A stretch of 64,000 bases of DNA, from NCBI RefSeq assembly GCF_000956505.1, contig NZ_JYIX01000040.1, positions 186,001-250,000 of the forward strand, written 5' to 3'. Of this stretch, positions 7,434 to 16,138 are shown piece after piece. The translations under genes and the position numbers were made by a program. The DNA is from Microbacterium azadirachtae (lineage in GTDB: Bacteria > Actinomycetota > Actinomycetes > Actinomycetales > Microbacteriaceae). A model generated the notes under the pieces. It did no database searches and was not told the DNA's origin. It saw nothing but the letters and a program-made list of their open reading frames with translations. Positions within the stretch are counted from its first letter, which is position 1. Each line of letters begins with the position of its first letter.

Positions 7434-8303
7434 ATGCGGTTCGCTCATCTGCGCCGTCCCGAATCCGACATTCCCGCGCTCGCCGTCATCGACGGCTCCG
7501 GCGCGACGCTCGTCGCAGATCTCGTGGATCCGGCCCCTGCCACCCTCCAGCAGCTCATCGAAGGCGGCGACGTCCTTCTCGACGCCGTCCGCGACGCGCA
7601 CGCCCGCGGCGAGGCCCCCGTGCACGCGCTCGACGGCTTCGCGTACAGCGCCGCGGTGCTCGCTCCGCCCGTCGTGCTCGCGGTGGGCCTGAACTACGCG
7701 GCGCACTCGACCGAGCTCGGGCTGAAGACCGACACCGCGCCCACGGTCTTCACGCTGTGGCCGAATTCCCTCGCCGGGCACGAGCAGACCACGACGTGGC
7801 CGCGTGCGCTGTCGGAGTCGGTGGACTACGAAGCCGAGCTCGGCGTCGTGATCGGCGCCGCCGCGAAGGACGTGTCCGCCGAGGACGCCCTCGACCACGT
7901 CTGGGGCTACACCGTGGTCAACGACATCACCGCCCGGGACATCCAGTTCGCCGAGGCGCAGTGGTCGCGCTGCAAGTCGTTCGACGGCTTCTCCCCCACC
8001 GGCCCCGTGGTCGTGACCGCGGACGAGATCGCTGATCCGCAGGACCTGCACATCTGGACCGTCGTCGACGGCCACATGGTGCAGGACGCCTCCACCGGGC
8101 AGATGGTGCGGCCGGTGTCGGCCCTCATCTCCCACCTCTCGCGCTCCCTCACCCTGCGCCCGGGGACGCTGATCTCCACCGGCAGCCCCGGCGGCGCCGG
8201 CTACTCCCGGGATCCGCAGATCTTCCTGCGCGACCGCTCCACCGTGACGGTCGGCATCGACGGGATCGGCGAGCTCACGACGCACTGCCGGATCCTGGAC
8301 TGA
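7434..8303 (+). CDS. fumarylacetoacetate hydrolase family protein
   Basis: 289-residue FAH-fold enzyme; the family includes 2-hydroxyhepta-2,4-diene-1,7-dioate isomerases and acylpyruvases that act on aromatic-degradation products. Key features are seen: VLAVGLNYAAHSTELG (about 81-96), the metal-binding ESVDYEAELGVVIG (about 124-137), VVNDITARDIQ, and the C-terminal LISTGSPGGAGYSR. The metal-binding acids E/E/D of the family are present. It is single and convergent with the lacI gene, so no pathway can be assigned from context. Confidence 0.9.
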   Translation: MRFAHLRRPESDIPALAVIDGSGATLVADLVDPAPATLQQLIEGGDVLLDAVRDAHARGEAPVHALDGFAYSAAVLAPPVVLAVGLNYAAHSTELGLKTDTAPTVFTLWPNSLAGHEQTTTWPRALSESVDYEAELGVVIGAAAKDVSAEDALDHVWGYTVVNDITARDIQFAEAQWSRCKSFDGFSPTGPVVVTADEIADPQDLHIWTVVDGHMVQDASTGQMVRPVSALISHLSRSLTLRPGTLISTGSPGGAGYSRDPQIFLRDRSTVTVGIDGIGELTTHCRILD

Positions 8304-8336
8304 CGATCCGGTCCGCGCGGGGGCTTCATCGGCTCC

Positions 8337-9452
8337 TCAGCAGCCGCAGCTGCCCCCGACGCGGAGATCCGTCGCCAGTCGCACGGTGCGCGCCGGCTCG
8401 CTCCCGTCGCCGGGATCGGTCAGCAGCAGGTGGGCGGCGATGCGCCCCATCAGCTCCATCGGCTGGCGCACCGTGGTGAGGGTCGGCGTGGACATCCGGC
8501 CCGCCAGGATGCCGTCGAAGCCGGTCACCAGGACGTCCTCGGGGGCGCGCACCCCCTCGCCGCGAAGGACGTCCATCACCCGCAGCGCGGTCTGATCACT
8601 GCCGCACACGAGCGCCTCGGGCAGGGCGCCCGCCGCGGCGCGCTCGCGCAGCACGGGATAGGCGGGCGTCCGCTCCAGGTCGGTGTCGTCGAGGGGCTCT
8701 CCGAGCGCGCCGGGGATCTCCGCGACCGCGGAGAGGAACCCTTCACGCCGCTCATCGAGGTCGTCCTCCCCGATCGCGCCCACCCAGCCGAACGACCGGG
8801 TGCCGTGCGCCTCGTGCAGGTGCCGCACGATCATCCGCATGCCCCCGGCGTTGTCCACCGTGACCCTATGCCCGATGCCCGCGCGCTTGCTCAGCTGGAC
8901 GACCGGGACGCGTGCGGCCACGGCCTCGATCGCCGCGGTCGTGGAACGGCCCGGCAGGATGGCGAGGCCGTCGACCCTTCCCGCTGTGTCGGCGAGGTCG
9001 GACACCCCCACGCCGCCGCTGCTGAGCAGGACCGCCGTGCCGTTGCGTTTGCACTCCAGCACGAAGCCGCGCTGGACCTCGTCGACGTAGAGCGGGAACG
9101 TCCTCGGATCGCTCTCGCGCTCATCCGCCGCGGCATCCCAGCTCACGGTCTCGGCATCCAGGTCGAGCTCGTCCAGGTCGACCCGCACTCCCCCGCGGGC
9201 CGACGGCGACGCCTCCGGCTCCTCGTCGAGCAGCATGTCGAAGAGGTGCAGGCCGAGCACGCCGGTGCGTCCGCGCGCGAGACTCCGGGCGGATCCGCTC
9301 GGCACGTAACCGATCTCCCGCGCCGCTTCGAGCACGACGCGGCGGGTGTCCTCGCGCACGCGCTCCGGCCGGCGGAACGCGAAAGAGACCGTGGCGATCG
9401 ACACGCCGGCGCGCTGCGCCACGTCATAGACGGTGGGTCGGCTCGACGCCAT
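8337..9452 (-). CDS. LacI family transcriptional repressor of the glycoside operon
   Basis: 371-residue repressor. The N-terminal helix-turn-helix reads RPTVYDVAQRAGVSIATVSFAFRRPERV (about 5-32), followed by a periplasmic-binding-type sensor domain. It differs from most LacI proteins in a long acidic insert (about 85-120) and a C-terminal cysteine cluster G-S-C-G-C. Start ATG 9452 follows GAGG by six bases. It is the last gene of the operon, 24 bases after the GH3 gene. The twin operators at 14486 and 14517 are its probable targets, giving autoregulation through the operon promoter. Confidence 0.92.
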   Translation of the reverse strand: MASSRPTVYDVAQRAGVSIATVSFAFRRPERVREDTRRVVLEAAREIGYVPSGSARSLARGRTGVLGLHLFDMLLDEEPEASPSARGGVRVDLDELDLDAETVSWDAAADERESDPRTFPLYVDEVQRGFVLECKRNGTAVLLSSGGVGVSDLADTAGRVDGLAILPGRSTTAAIEAVAARVPVVQLSKRAGIGHRVTVDNAGGMRMIVRHLHEAHGTRSFGWVGAIGEDDLDERREGFLSAVAEIPGALGEPLDDTDLERTPAYPVLRERAAAGALPEALVCGSDQTALRVMDVLRGEGVRAPEDVLVTGFDGILAGRMSTPTLTTVRQPMELMGRIAAHLLLTDPGDGSEPARTVRLATDLRVGGSCGC

Positions 9453-9476
9453 GAGCACCTCGCTTTCGGAGCGATT

Positions 9477-11330
9477 CTACTGAGCGCGGGGTCCGTCGAT
9501 CGTCAGCCCGGTGCCGCGGCGGAACACCGGATCCTCGGTTCCGTCCGGCACGTCCGCGAATGCGGCGCGCACGGCGTCCATCGAGCGCGGGATGTCGACG
9601 GGGAGCACCCCGCGTGGCGGGATCCGTCCGGAGAGCGCCGCGAGCACCGCAGCATCGGAGCTGCCGAACTCCACCGCGATCGCGGCCGCGAACGGGACGA
9701 AGGGCGTGAGGATGGCGGGGCGATCGAGGTTCACGACGATCACGAGCGGGCAGTGCGCGGCGATCCGGCGCAGCCGCGCGACGAGTCCCGGCGGGAAGTC
9801 GAGCGACCCCTGGTGGAACCACGCCTCGAGGAACAGATCGTCCCTCGGCTCGAAGGGGGCCCCGATCCGCACGAGCGCGATATCGGCGTCCTCGGGCGCG
9901 GAGGCGGAGTCGGCGTAGGCGGCGAGCGCCTCCGCCGCGACGCCCTCCGCATAGACCTTCGGACGCGCGCCCTCGAACATCGGCAGCGTGCGGTCGCGGT
10001 TCTGCAGCACCGTGACGGAGGCGGCCTGAGCGCGCTCCCCCTCTGCGCGGAACTCCGCCGCCCCGACGATCCGCTCGGCCTCGTCCTCGTCCACGTACGG
10101 ATCGTCGAAGAGGCCCAGACGGAACTTCACCCGCAGGATCCGCCGCGCCGAGCGGTCGATCCGCTCCTCGGCGACCGCTCCCTCCGCGACGAGCTCGAGG
10201 AGCAGCTCGACGCACTCCTCCCCGCCGAACTGGTCGACGCCCGCATCGAGCAGCCGGAGCATCCGCTCCCGCGGCGTCAGGTCCTCCACGCCCCAGGCCC
10301 GCGCCGGCAGCACCTGATCCCCGACGTGGTTGTCGTTGATCAGCTCCCAGTCGCTGAGCACGACGCCGTCGTACCCCAGCTCCTCCCGCAGCAGCTCTGT
10401 GACGATCTGCCGGCTGTAGCTGAATCCGACCTCCTCGATCGGCTGCCCCCGACGGACCAGTCCCACCGGCATGCCGTAGTACGGCATGATCCCTGCGGTG
10501 TCGCGGCGGATCGCCTCGACGAACGGCCGCAGGTGCTCCTCGAAGCGCCCTCCCGGATAGACCTGCTCGCGACCGTACGGGAAGTGCGCGTCTTCACCGT
10601 CCAGCTGCGGCCCTCCGCCCGGGAAGTGCTTGGTGATGCACGCGACGCTCTCGGGGCCCAGCTCCGCGCCCTGGAATCCCTCGAGATACGCACCCGTCAT
10701 CGCCGTCACCCGGTCGGCGTCGTAGCCGAGCGTCTGCGCCTGACGCCCCCAGCGCGCCTCGGTCGGCAGATCCACCTGGGGGTGCAGAGCCATCCGGATG
10801 CCCACCGCCCGGTACTCGCGCCCCGCGATCCGGGCGAACCGTCGCACCTGATCGACGTCGTCGAGAGCGGCGAGCCCCAGCGGCTCCGGCCACTGCGAGA
10901 ACGGGCCTGCCGCGAAGGCGACGCCCGAGTTCTCCACGAACGCGTGACGCGGATCCGTGCTGATCGTCACCGGGATCCCATGCGATGTGCCTGCCGCGAG
11001 CTCCTGGAGCCGGTTGTTCCAGTGGGCGCCCTCCCGTGCGGTCCTCATCCCGTGCACGTTGAAGTGCGTGAGGTGCTTCTGCCGGACGACCTGCGAGGTC
11101 GGCGACTTCGAGATGGCGCCGGGCTCCTCGCGCAGCTCTCCTCCCTCGCCGATCTCGATGACCGTGTGGAACAGCAGCCCCGCCTTCTCCTCGATCGACA
11201 GGCGGGAGAGCAGGTCGTCGACGCGCTCCTCCGTGCCGAGCCGTGGATCCTCGTAGGGATCCATGACCCCGTTGCCGTTGAGGTCGCGGAAGGGCAGGCC
11301 CTCCTCCGTCGTCCGGTCTTCGGCTCTCAT
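9477..11330 (-). CDS. glycoside hydrolase family 3 beta-glycosidase
   Basis: 617-residue GH3 enzyme. The (beta/alpha)8 domain carries KHFPGGGPQLDGEDAH, and the catalytic nucleophile Asp lies in VVLSDWELINDNH (about 324). The second alpha/beta domain runs from about 410. There is no signal peptide, so it acts on imported oligosaccharide in the cytoplasm. The N terminus has a calcium-loop-like D-L-N-G-N-G-V-M-D-P-Y-E-D (about 12-24). ATG 11330 has an excellent AGGAGGA site; an alternative ATG at 11360 overlaps the permease stop as ATGA. Fourth gene of the operon. The exact sugar (gluco-, xylo- or other beta-linkage) cannot be told. Confidence 0.92.
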   Translation of the reverse strand: MRAEDRTTEEGLPFRDLNGNGVMDPYEDPRLGTEERVDDLLSRLSIEEKAGLLFHTVIEIGEGGELREEPGAISKSPTSQVVRQKHLTHFNVHGMRTAREGAHWNNRLQELAAGTSHGIPVTISTDPRHAFVENSGVAFAAGPFSQWPEPLGLAALDDVDQVRRFARIAGREYRAVGIRMALHPQVDLPTEARWGRQAQTLGYDADRVTAMTGAYLEGFQGAELGPESVACITKHFPGGGPQLDGEDAHFPYGREQVYPGGRFEEHLRPFVEAIRRDTAGIMPYYGMPVGLVRRGQPIEEVGFSYSRQIVTELLREELGYDGVVLSDWELINDNHVGDQVLPARAWGVEDLTPRERMLRLLDAGVDQFGGEECVELLLELVAEGAVAEERIDRSARRILRVKFRLGLFDDPYVDEDEAERIVGAAEFRAEGERAQAASVTVLQNRDRTLPMFEGARPKVYAEGVAAEALAAYADSASAPEDADIALVRIGAPFEPRDDLFLEAWFHQGSLDFPPGLVARLRRIAAHCPLVIVVNLDRPAILTPFVPFAAAIAVEFGSSDAAVLAALSGRIPPRGVLPVDIPRSMDAVRAAFADVPDGTEDPVFRRGTGLTIDGPRAQ

Positions 11331-11356
11331 GCGTGGGTTCCTCCTCGTCGATGCGG

Positions 11357-12220
11357 TCATTTCAGGCCTGTGGTCGCGACGCCCCGGATGAACCAGCGCT
11401 GCAGGAACACGAACAGCAGCAGGATCGGGGCGATCACGAGCACGGATCCCGCGAGCAGCAGCCCGTAATCGGTCGCGTTCTGCCCCGTCGAGTACAGCGA
11501 CAGGGCGACCGGCAGGGTGTACATGTCCTCCGTCTGCGCCGAGACGAGCGGCCACAGGAAGTTGTTCCATGACCCGAGGAAGGTGAGGATCCCGAGCGTC
11601 GCCAGGGGCGGTCCGCACAGCGGCATCACGACACCGCGGAAGATCCGCCACTCCCCCGCGCCGTCCAGGCGGGCGGCCTCGAGCAGCGCATCCGGGATGC
11701 CCGTCATGAACTGGCGCATGAGGAACACGCCGAGAGGCGCCGTCACGAACGGGAGGATCAGGGCCGGATAGGTGTTCACCAGTCCGAGCTTGGAGACCAT
11801 CACGAACAGGGGCACGAAGGTCACCACGCCGGGAACCATGAGCGTGATCATGACCGCGCCGAAGAGCACCCGCTTGCCCGGGAACTCCATCTTGGCGAGC
11901 GCGTAGCCGACCATCGAGCAGAACACGAGGTTGCCGAGCACGGTGACGAGCGCGACGATCAGGCTGTTGCCGAAGAAGTGCCAGAAGTCGAGCGGGCCGA
12001 ACCACTGCGCATAGTTCGCCGCGGTCGGGGCCTCCGGCCACCAGGTCGGCGGGCGGCGCAGGATCTCGCCCTGCGTCTTGACGGATCCGAGGACCATCCA
12101 GATGAAGGGGACCAGCCAGACCACGAGGCCGATCGTGAGGACGGCGTAGGAGACCGCCCTCCCGCTGAGCCGTCGAGGACGGGAGCGGCGCACCGGAGGT
12201 GCTGTCCGTGTGAGAGTCAT
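11357..12220 (-). CDS. carbohydrate ABC transporter permease (MalG-like)
   Basis: 287-residue inner-membrane permease with six hydrophobic segments. The EAA loop for contact with the ATPase reads EAARLDGAGEWRIFRGVVMPLCGPPLA (about 172-198). It pairs with the MalF-like subunit encoded four bases upstream. No ATPase gene is in the operon, so a shared MsiK-type ATPase encoded elsewhere presumably energises transport, as is common for actinobacterial sugar importers. Confidence 0.93.
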   Translation of the reverse strand: MTLTRTAPPVRRSRPRRLSGRAVSYAVLTIGLVVWLVPFIWMVLGSVKTQGEILRRPPTWWPEAPTAANYAQWFGPLDFWHFFGNSLIVALVTVLGNLVFCSMVGYALAKMEFPGKRVLFGAVMITLMVPGVVTFVPLFVMVSKLGLVNTYPALILPFVTAPLGVFLMRQFMTGIPDALLEAARLDGAGEWRIFRGVVMPLCGPPLATLGILTFLGSWNNFLWPLVSAQTEDMYTLPVALSLYSTGQNATDYGLLLAGSVLVIAPILLLFVFLQRWFIRGVATTGLK

Positions 12221-12224
12221 GGCG

Positions 12225-13184
12225 TCAGTCCTTCGATCGCAGCAACCGGAACTGCAGCAGGCTCACGAGGGCGATCACGAGGAACAGCACGTAGCTGGCC
12301 GCGGACGCGAGCCCGTACTCGCCGAAGCCGAACTGCTGGTACGTGTAGTAGGCGACCGACAGGGTCGAATCGAGCGGCCCGCCCTTGGTCATCACGAACG
12401 CCTCCTCGAAGAACTGCAAGTAGCCGACCGAGATGAGCACGGCGCCGAGCAGCAGGGTGGGCCGCAGCAGCGGCAGCGTGACGGAGACGAGCCGCCGCCA
12501 CGGCGAGGCGCCGTCCATGATCGCCGCCTCCGTGACGTCCTCCGGCACCGCCTGGAGGCCCGCGAGGAAGATCACCATGAGCGTTCCGACGTTGCGCCAC
12601 ACCGCCATCAGGATCAGCGAGGGCAGCGCGAAGGCGGGATCGTTCAGCCAGTTGGGCCCGTGGATGCCGAACATCGCGAGCGCGGTGTTGAGCAGGCCGT
12701 CCGGCTGCAGGATGTAGCGCCAGACCACAGCGACGGCGACGATGCTCGTCACCACGGGCGCATAGAACCCGACCCGGAAGAACGACACCAGCCGCCCCTT
12801 GCCGCTGTTCAGCGCGAGGGCGAGCGCCAGCGCGACGATCATCGTCACGGGGATCCCGACCACGACGAAGATGCCCGTGACGCCGAGAGAGGTGAGGAAG
12901 CGGGGATCGCCGAAGAGCGTGACGTACTGCTGAAGGCCGACCGCGTCGACGGCGAACGGAGAGACGATGTCGCGCGCGGTGAAGTCGGTGAACGACATCG
13001 CGAACGAGCCCACGATCGGCACGACCATGAACACCGCGAAGACGAGCACGAACGGCAGGGCGAACCCCCACGCGATGAGCGCGCGCCGGCGACGGGCGGC
13101 GGCGAACGTGCCGGCGCCGCGCCGGTCGCTCCCGCCACCGGAGCCCGTGCGGGTTCCGGTGGCGGGCAGGAGAGTGGCCGTCAT
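12225..13184 (-). CDS. carbohydrate ABC transporter permease (MalF-like)
   Basis: 319-residue permease with six main hydrophobic segments after a charged N-terminal tail. The EAA loop is VPEDVTEAAIMDGASPWRRLVSVTLPLLRPT (about 212-242). The gene starts one base after the stop of the solute-binding protein gene, so the operon is tightly coupled. It forms the transmembrane heterodimer with the next gene product. Confidence 0.93.
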   Translation of the reverse strand: MTATLLPATGTRTGSGGGSDRRGAGTFAAARRRRALIAWGFALPFVLVFAVFMVVPIVGSFAMSFTDFTARDIVSPFAVDAVGLQQYVTLFGDPRFLTSLGVTGIFVVVGIPVTMIVALALALALNSGKGRLVSFFRVGFYAPVVTSIVAVAVVWRYILQPDGLLNTALAMFGIHGPNWLNDPAFALPSLILMAVWRNVGTLMVIFLAGLQAVPEDVTEAAIMDGASPWRRLVSVTLPLLRPTLLLGAVLISVGYLQFFEEAFVMTKGGPLDSTLSVAYYTYQQFGFGEYGLASAASYVLFLVIALVSLLQFRLLRSKD

Positions 13185-13185
13185 C

Positions 13186-14454
13186 TCACTTCAGCCCGAT
13201 CGTGTCGGCGTCGGACTGCAGGGTCTTCAGCGCGTCCGCGACCGAGGTTCCGCCGCGACGGATCGACTCGAGGGCCTGATCCCCCTTCGCGGCCACCTGC
13301 ACCCAGGAGGTCGAGACGGGCGGGGCCTTCGCCGTCTCCAGCTGGGTGCCGAACGTCGTGAGACTCGCGTCCGCGGAGACGGCCTTCTCGTCCCAGGCCG
13401 CCTTGGCCGCGGGCAGGTCTCCCGTCGCGGTGTAGAACTCGGCCTGGACCTCGGGCTGGGAGAGCCAGCGGGCGAGCTTCCACGCCGAGGCGGCGTTCTT
13501 GCTGCCGTTGAAGACGACCAGGTTCGCGCCACCGCTGAACGAGACCGAGCCCTTGTCCGCGGGCAGCACCGCCGTCGCGTACTTGTTCGCGAAGTCGGCC
13601 CCGCCGACCGACGCCAGCTGCCCCCGCAGGAAGGGCCCCTCCACGACCATCGGGGTGGTGCCGGCGACGAACTCGGATTCGACCGCGCCCGCTGAGGTGT
13701 CGACGTTCGGATCGGAGAGCTTCTTGTCGAAGAAGCTCTTGTAGTACTCGATGCCCTTGGCCATCTCGGGGGTGTCGAGCGTCCACTTCTTGCCGGCGGA
13801 GATCTCGGCGCCCGCCGACCACGGCATCCAGAGCGCTCCCTGGAACGAGTCGTTCCCCGCGGGCATGCGGATGCCCCACTTCGCCCCGCCCTTGGACTGC
13901 ATGTCCGCCGCCATCTGCTGCAGCTCGTCCCAGGACTTCGGCGCCGCGGTCCACCCGGCCTTGGCGGCGATGTCGGTGCGGTAGTAGAGCACCCGGGTGT
14001 CGACGTACCAGGGGATCCCGGCGGCGCGGTCGCCGACCTTGGTCGAGCTGACAGCCCCGTCGAAGAAGCCCGAGGTGTCGATCTCCGAGGGCACGCTTCC
14101 GAAGGCATCGCCGAAGTCCGCCATCCAGGTGGTGCCCATCATCGCGATGTCCGGGGTGTTGCCGCCCGCGATCGCGGTCTGGATCTTGTTGTGCGCGGCG
14201 TCCCACGGGATCGCGGTGACCTTGACGGTGACCCCGGGGTTCGCCTTCTCGAAGGCCTTGACGAAGTCCGGCAGGGCCTCCCCCTCGGCCCCCATCGCCC
14301 ACATCGTGATCGTTCCGGTGGCCGGTGCGTCATCGAGCTGCACCGCGGATGCCGCGGGCGCCGAGGAGCCCCCGTCCGCACGACCGCACCCCGTGAGTGC
14401 GAGGCCGATCGCGGCGAGAGCGGCGATGCCGGCCAGAGCTGTCCTGCTTTTCAC
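13186..14454 (-). CDS. extracellular sugar-binding lipoprotein
   Basis: 422-residue family 1 solute-binding protein, the receptor of the ABC importer. The signal peptide ends in the lipobox L-T-G-C (Cys about 23). The mature part opens with GTITMWAMGAEGEALPDFVKAFEK-type sequence and contains G-G-A-N-L-V-V-F (about 307). First gene of the operon; ATG 14454 with a GGAGGAAGA-type site. Upstream are two identical 16-bp operator sequences. Confidence 0.93.
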   Translation of the reverse strand: MKSRTALAGIAALAAIGLALTGCGRADGGSSAPAASAVQLDDAPATGTITMWAMGAEGEALPDFVKAFEKANPGVTVKVTAIPWDAAHNKIQTAIAGGNTPDIAMMGTTWMADFGDAFGSVPSEIDTSGFFDGAVSSTKVGDRAAGIPWYVDTRVLYYRTDIAAKAGWTAAPKSWDELQQMAADMQSKGGAKWGIRMPAGNDSFQGALWMPWSAGAEISAGKKWTLDTPEMAKGIEYYKSFFDKKLSDPNVDTSAGAVESEFVAGTTPMVVEGPFLRGQLASVGGADFANKYATAVLPADKGSVSFSGGANLVVFNGSKNAASAWKLARWLSQPEVQAEFYTATGDLPAAKAAWDEKAVSADASLTTFGTQLETAKAPPVSTSWVQVAAKGDQALESIRRGGTSVADALKTLQSDADTIGLK

Positions 14455-14485
14455 GTCTTCCTCCTTGAAGCGTCCTGTCGCCAGG

Positions 14486-14501
14486 ATCTAAGCGCATAGA
14501 T
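14486..14501. promoter_or_regulatory. LacI-type operator O1
   Basis: ATCTAAGCGCATAGAT is an imperfect palindrome centred on GCGC, with arms ATCTA/TAGAT. LacI-family operators typically have a central CG. It lies 32 bases before the binding-protein start and is repeated exactly at 14517. Confidence 0.75.
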
Positions 14502-14516
14502 TCTTGCTCTTCGTCG

Positions 14517-14532
14517 ATCTAAGCGCATAGAT
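14517..14532. promoter_or_regulatory. LacI-type operator O2
   Basis: Exact 16-base copy of O1 with the same orientation, 31 bp away start to start (about three helical turns, same DNA face). Confidence 0.75.
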
Positions 14533-14566
14533 CGTCGGGCCGCAAGACCCGTTCCTGAGACGGCGA

Positions 14567-14598
14567 ACGGCCCGCCGCTCCGGAGAGCGGCGGGCCGT
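14567..14598 (-). terminator. terminator after aspA
   Basis: ACGGCCCGCCGCTC-CGGA-GAGCGGCGGGCCGT, a perfect 14-bp stem. Confidence 0.8.
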
Positions 14599-14613
14599 AT
14601 TGCGTGCGGGCAA

Positions 14614-16074
14614 TCAGGCGCCGGCGTCGACGTCCTTCGACGGGATCACGGGGATCGCCGCGGTGATCGTCTCGAGGCCCGACAGGCGCGCGGGCGACAG
14701 CTGCTTGGCGACCTCCTCGCGCGACATCAGCCCCGCCTCGACCACGAGGTCGGCGACGTTGCGGTTGGTCAGCAGCGCGGTCTTGGCGAGCGCGGCCGAG
14801 GCGGCGTAGCCGATGAACGGGGTGAGCGCCGTGATGACGCCGACCGAGGATCCGACCATCGCGCCCAGGCGGTCGCGGTTCGCGGTGATGCCGTCCACGC
14901 AGTTCACACGCAGGGTCCACATCGCCTGGCGCATCCAGGTGATCGACTGGAAGATCGAGTGCGCGATCACGGGCTCGAAGGCGTTCAGCTGCAGCTGACC
15001 TGCCTCGGCGGCCATCGTCACCGTCATGTCGGATCCGGCGACGGCGAACGCCACCTGGTTCACGACCTCCGGGATCACCGGGTTGACCTTGCCCGGCATG
15101 ATGCTGGAACCGGCCTGCATCGCGGGCAGGTTGATCTCGCCGAAACCGGCCTGCGGGCCCGACGAGAGCAGACGCAGGTCGTTGCAGATCTTGGAGAGCT
15201 TCATCGCGTTGCGCTTGAGGGACGAGGAGAACGACATGAAGGATCCGGTGTCGCTGGTGGCCTCGACGAGGTCGCTCGCGGTCGCGAGGTCCAGGCCCGA
15301 GATCTCGCGCAGGTGCTTCAGCACGGACGGGGCGTAGGCCGGGTGCGTCGTGATGCCCGTGCCGATCGCGGTCGCGCCCATGTTGATCTCGTACATGAGC
15401 CAGGCGTTCTCGGTGAGGCGCGTGTGGTCGTAGCCGAGCGTCGAGGCGAAGCCGTGGAACTCCTGGCCGAGGGTCATCGGCACCGCGTCCTGCAGCTGGG
15501 TGCGGCCGACCTTGAGCACGTCGTGGAACTCGCGCGCCTTGTTGAGGAACGACACGCGCAGCAGGTCGAGCTCATCAAGCAGCGAGCGCAGGTTGAGCGA
15601 CAGGCCGATCTTGATCGCCGTCGGGTAGACGTCGTTCGTGGACTGACTGCGGTTGGTGTGGTCGATCGGCGAGAGGAAGGCGTAGTCGCCCTTCTCGCGG
15701 CCTGCCATCTCGAGCGCGATGTTGGTGATGACCTCGTTCGCGTTCATGTTGGTCGAGGTGCCGGCCCCGCCCTGGATGACGCCGACGATGAACTGGTCGT
15801 GGAACTCGCCGTTGATGACCTTCTGCGAGGCGGCGTCGATGAGGTCGGCCTTCTCGGCGTCGAGCGCGCCGATCTCCTTGTTCGCACGCGCGCTGGCCTG
15901 CTTGACCATCGCGAGCGCCTCGATCAGCTCCGGGTAGACGGAGATCGGGCGCTTCGTGATCGGGAAGTTCTCTGCGGCGCGGAGCGTATGGATCCCCCAA
16001 TACGCGTCAGCAGGGATCTCCTTGCTTCCCAGGGAGTCGGTTTCGGTACGGGTGGCAGGCGCAACGGCGGCCAT
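14614..16074 (-). CDS. aspA: aspartate ammonia-lyase
   Basis: 486-residue enzyme of the aspartase/fumarase superfamily; it releases ammonia from L-aspartate to give fumarate. The superfamily signature GSSIMPGKVNP (about 330) holds the catalytic loop Ser. N-terminal DSLGSKEIPADAYWGIHTLRA is specific for aspartases (WGIHT..R) rather than fumarases (YGIQT..A). Start ATG 16074 with GAGGA eight bases upstream; a GTG two codons earlier is too close to that site. Monocistronic, with its own terminator. Confidence 0.93.
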   Translation of the reverse strand: MAAVAPATRTETDSLGSKEIPADAYWGIHTLRAAENFPITKRPISVYPELIEALAMVKQASARANKEIGALDAEKADLIDAASQKVINGEFHDQFIVGVIQGGAGTSTNMNANEVITNIALEMAGREKGDYAFLSPIDHTNRSQSTNDVYPTAIKIGLSLNLRSLLDELDLLRVSFLNKAREFHDVLKVGRTQLQDAVPMTLGQEFHGFASTLGYDHTRLTENAWLMYEINMGATAIGTGITTHPAYAPSVLKHLREISGLDLATASDLVEATSDTGSFMSFSSSLKRNAMKLSKICNDLRLLSSGPQAGFGEINLPAMQAGSSIMPGKVNPVIPEVVNQVAFAVAGSDMTVTMAAEAGQLQLNAFEPVIAHSIFQSITWMRQAMWTLRVNCVDGITANRDRLGAMVGSSVGVITALTPFIGYAASAALAKTALLTNRNVADLVVEAGLMSREEVAKQLSPARLSGLETITAAIPVIPSKDVDAGA

Positions 16075-16138
16075 GGACACATCCTCGTGGGTGATGGCGA
16101 ACAGGGAAGGGGGATGCGTCCATCCTACCCGTCCGCGA

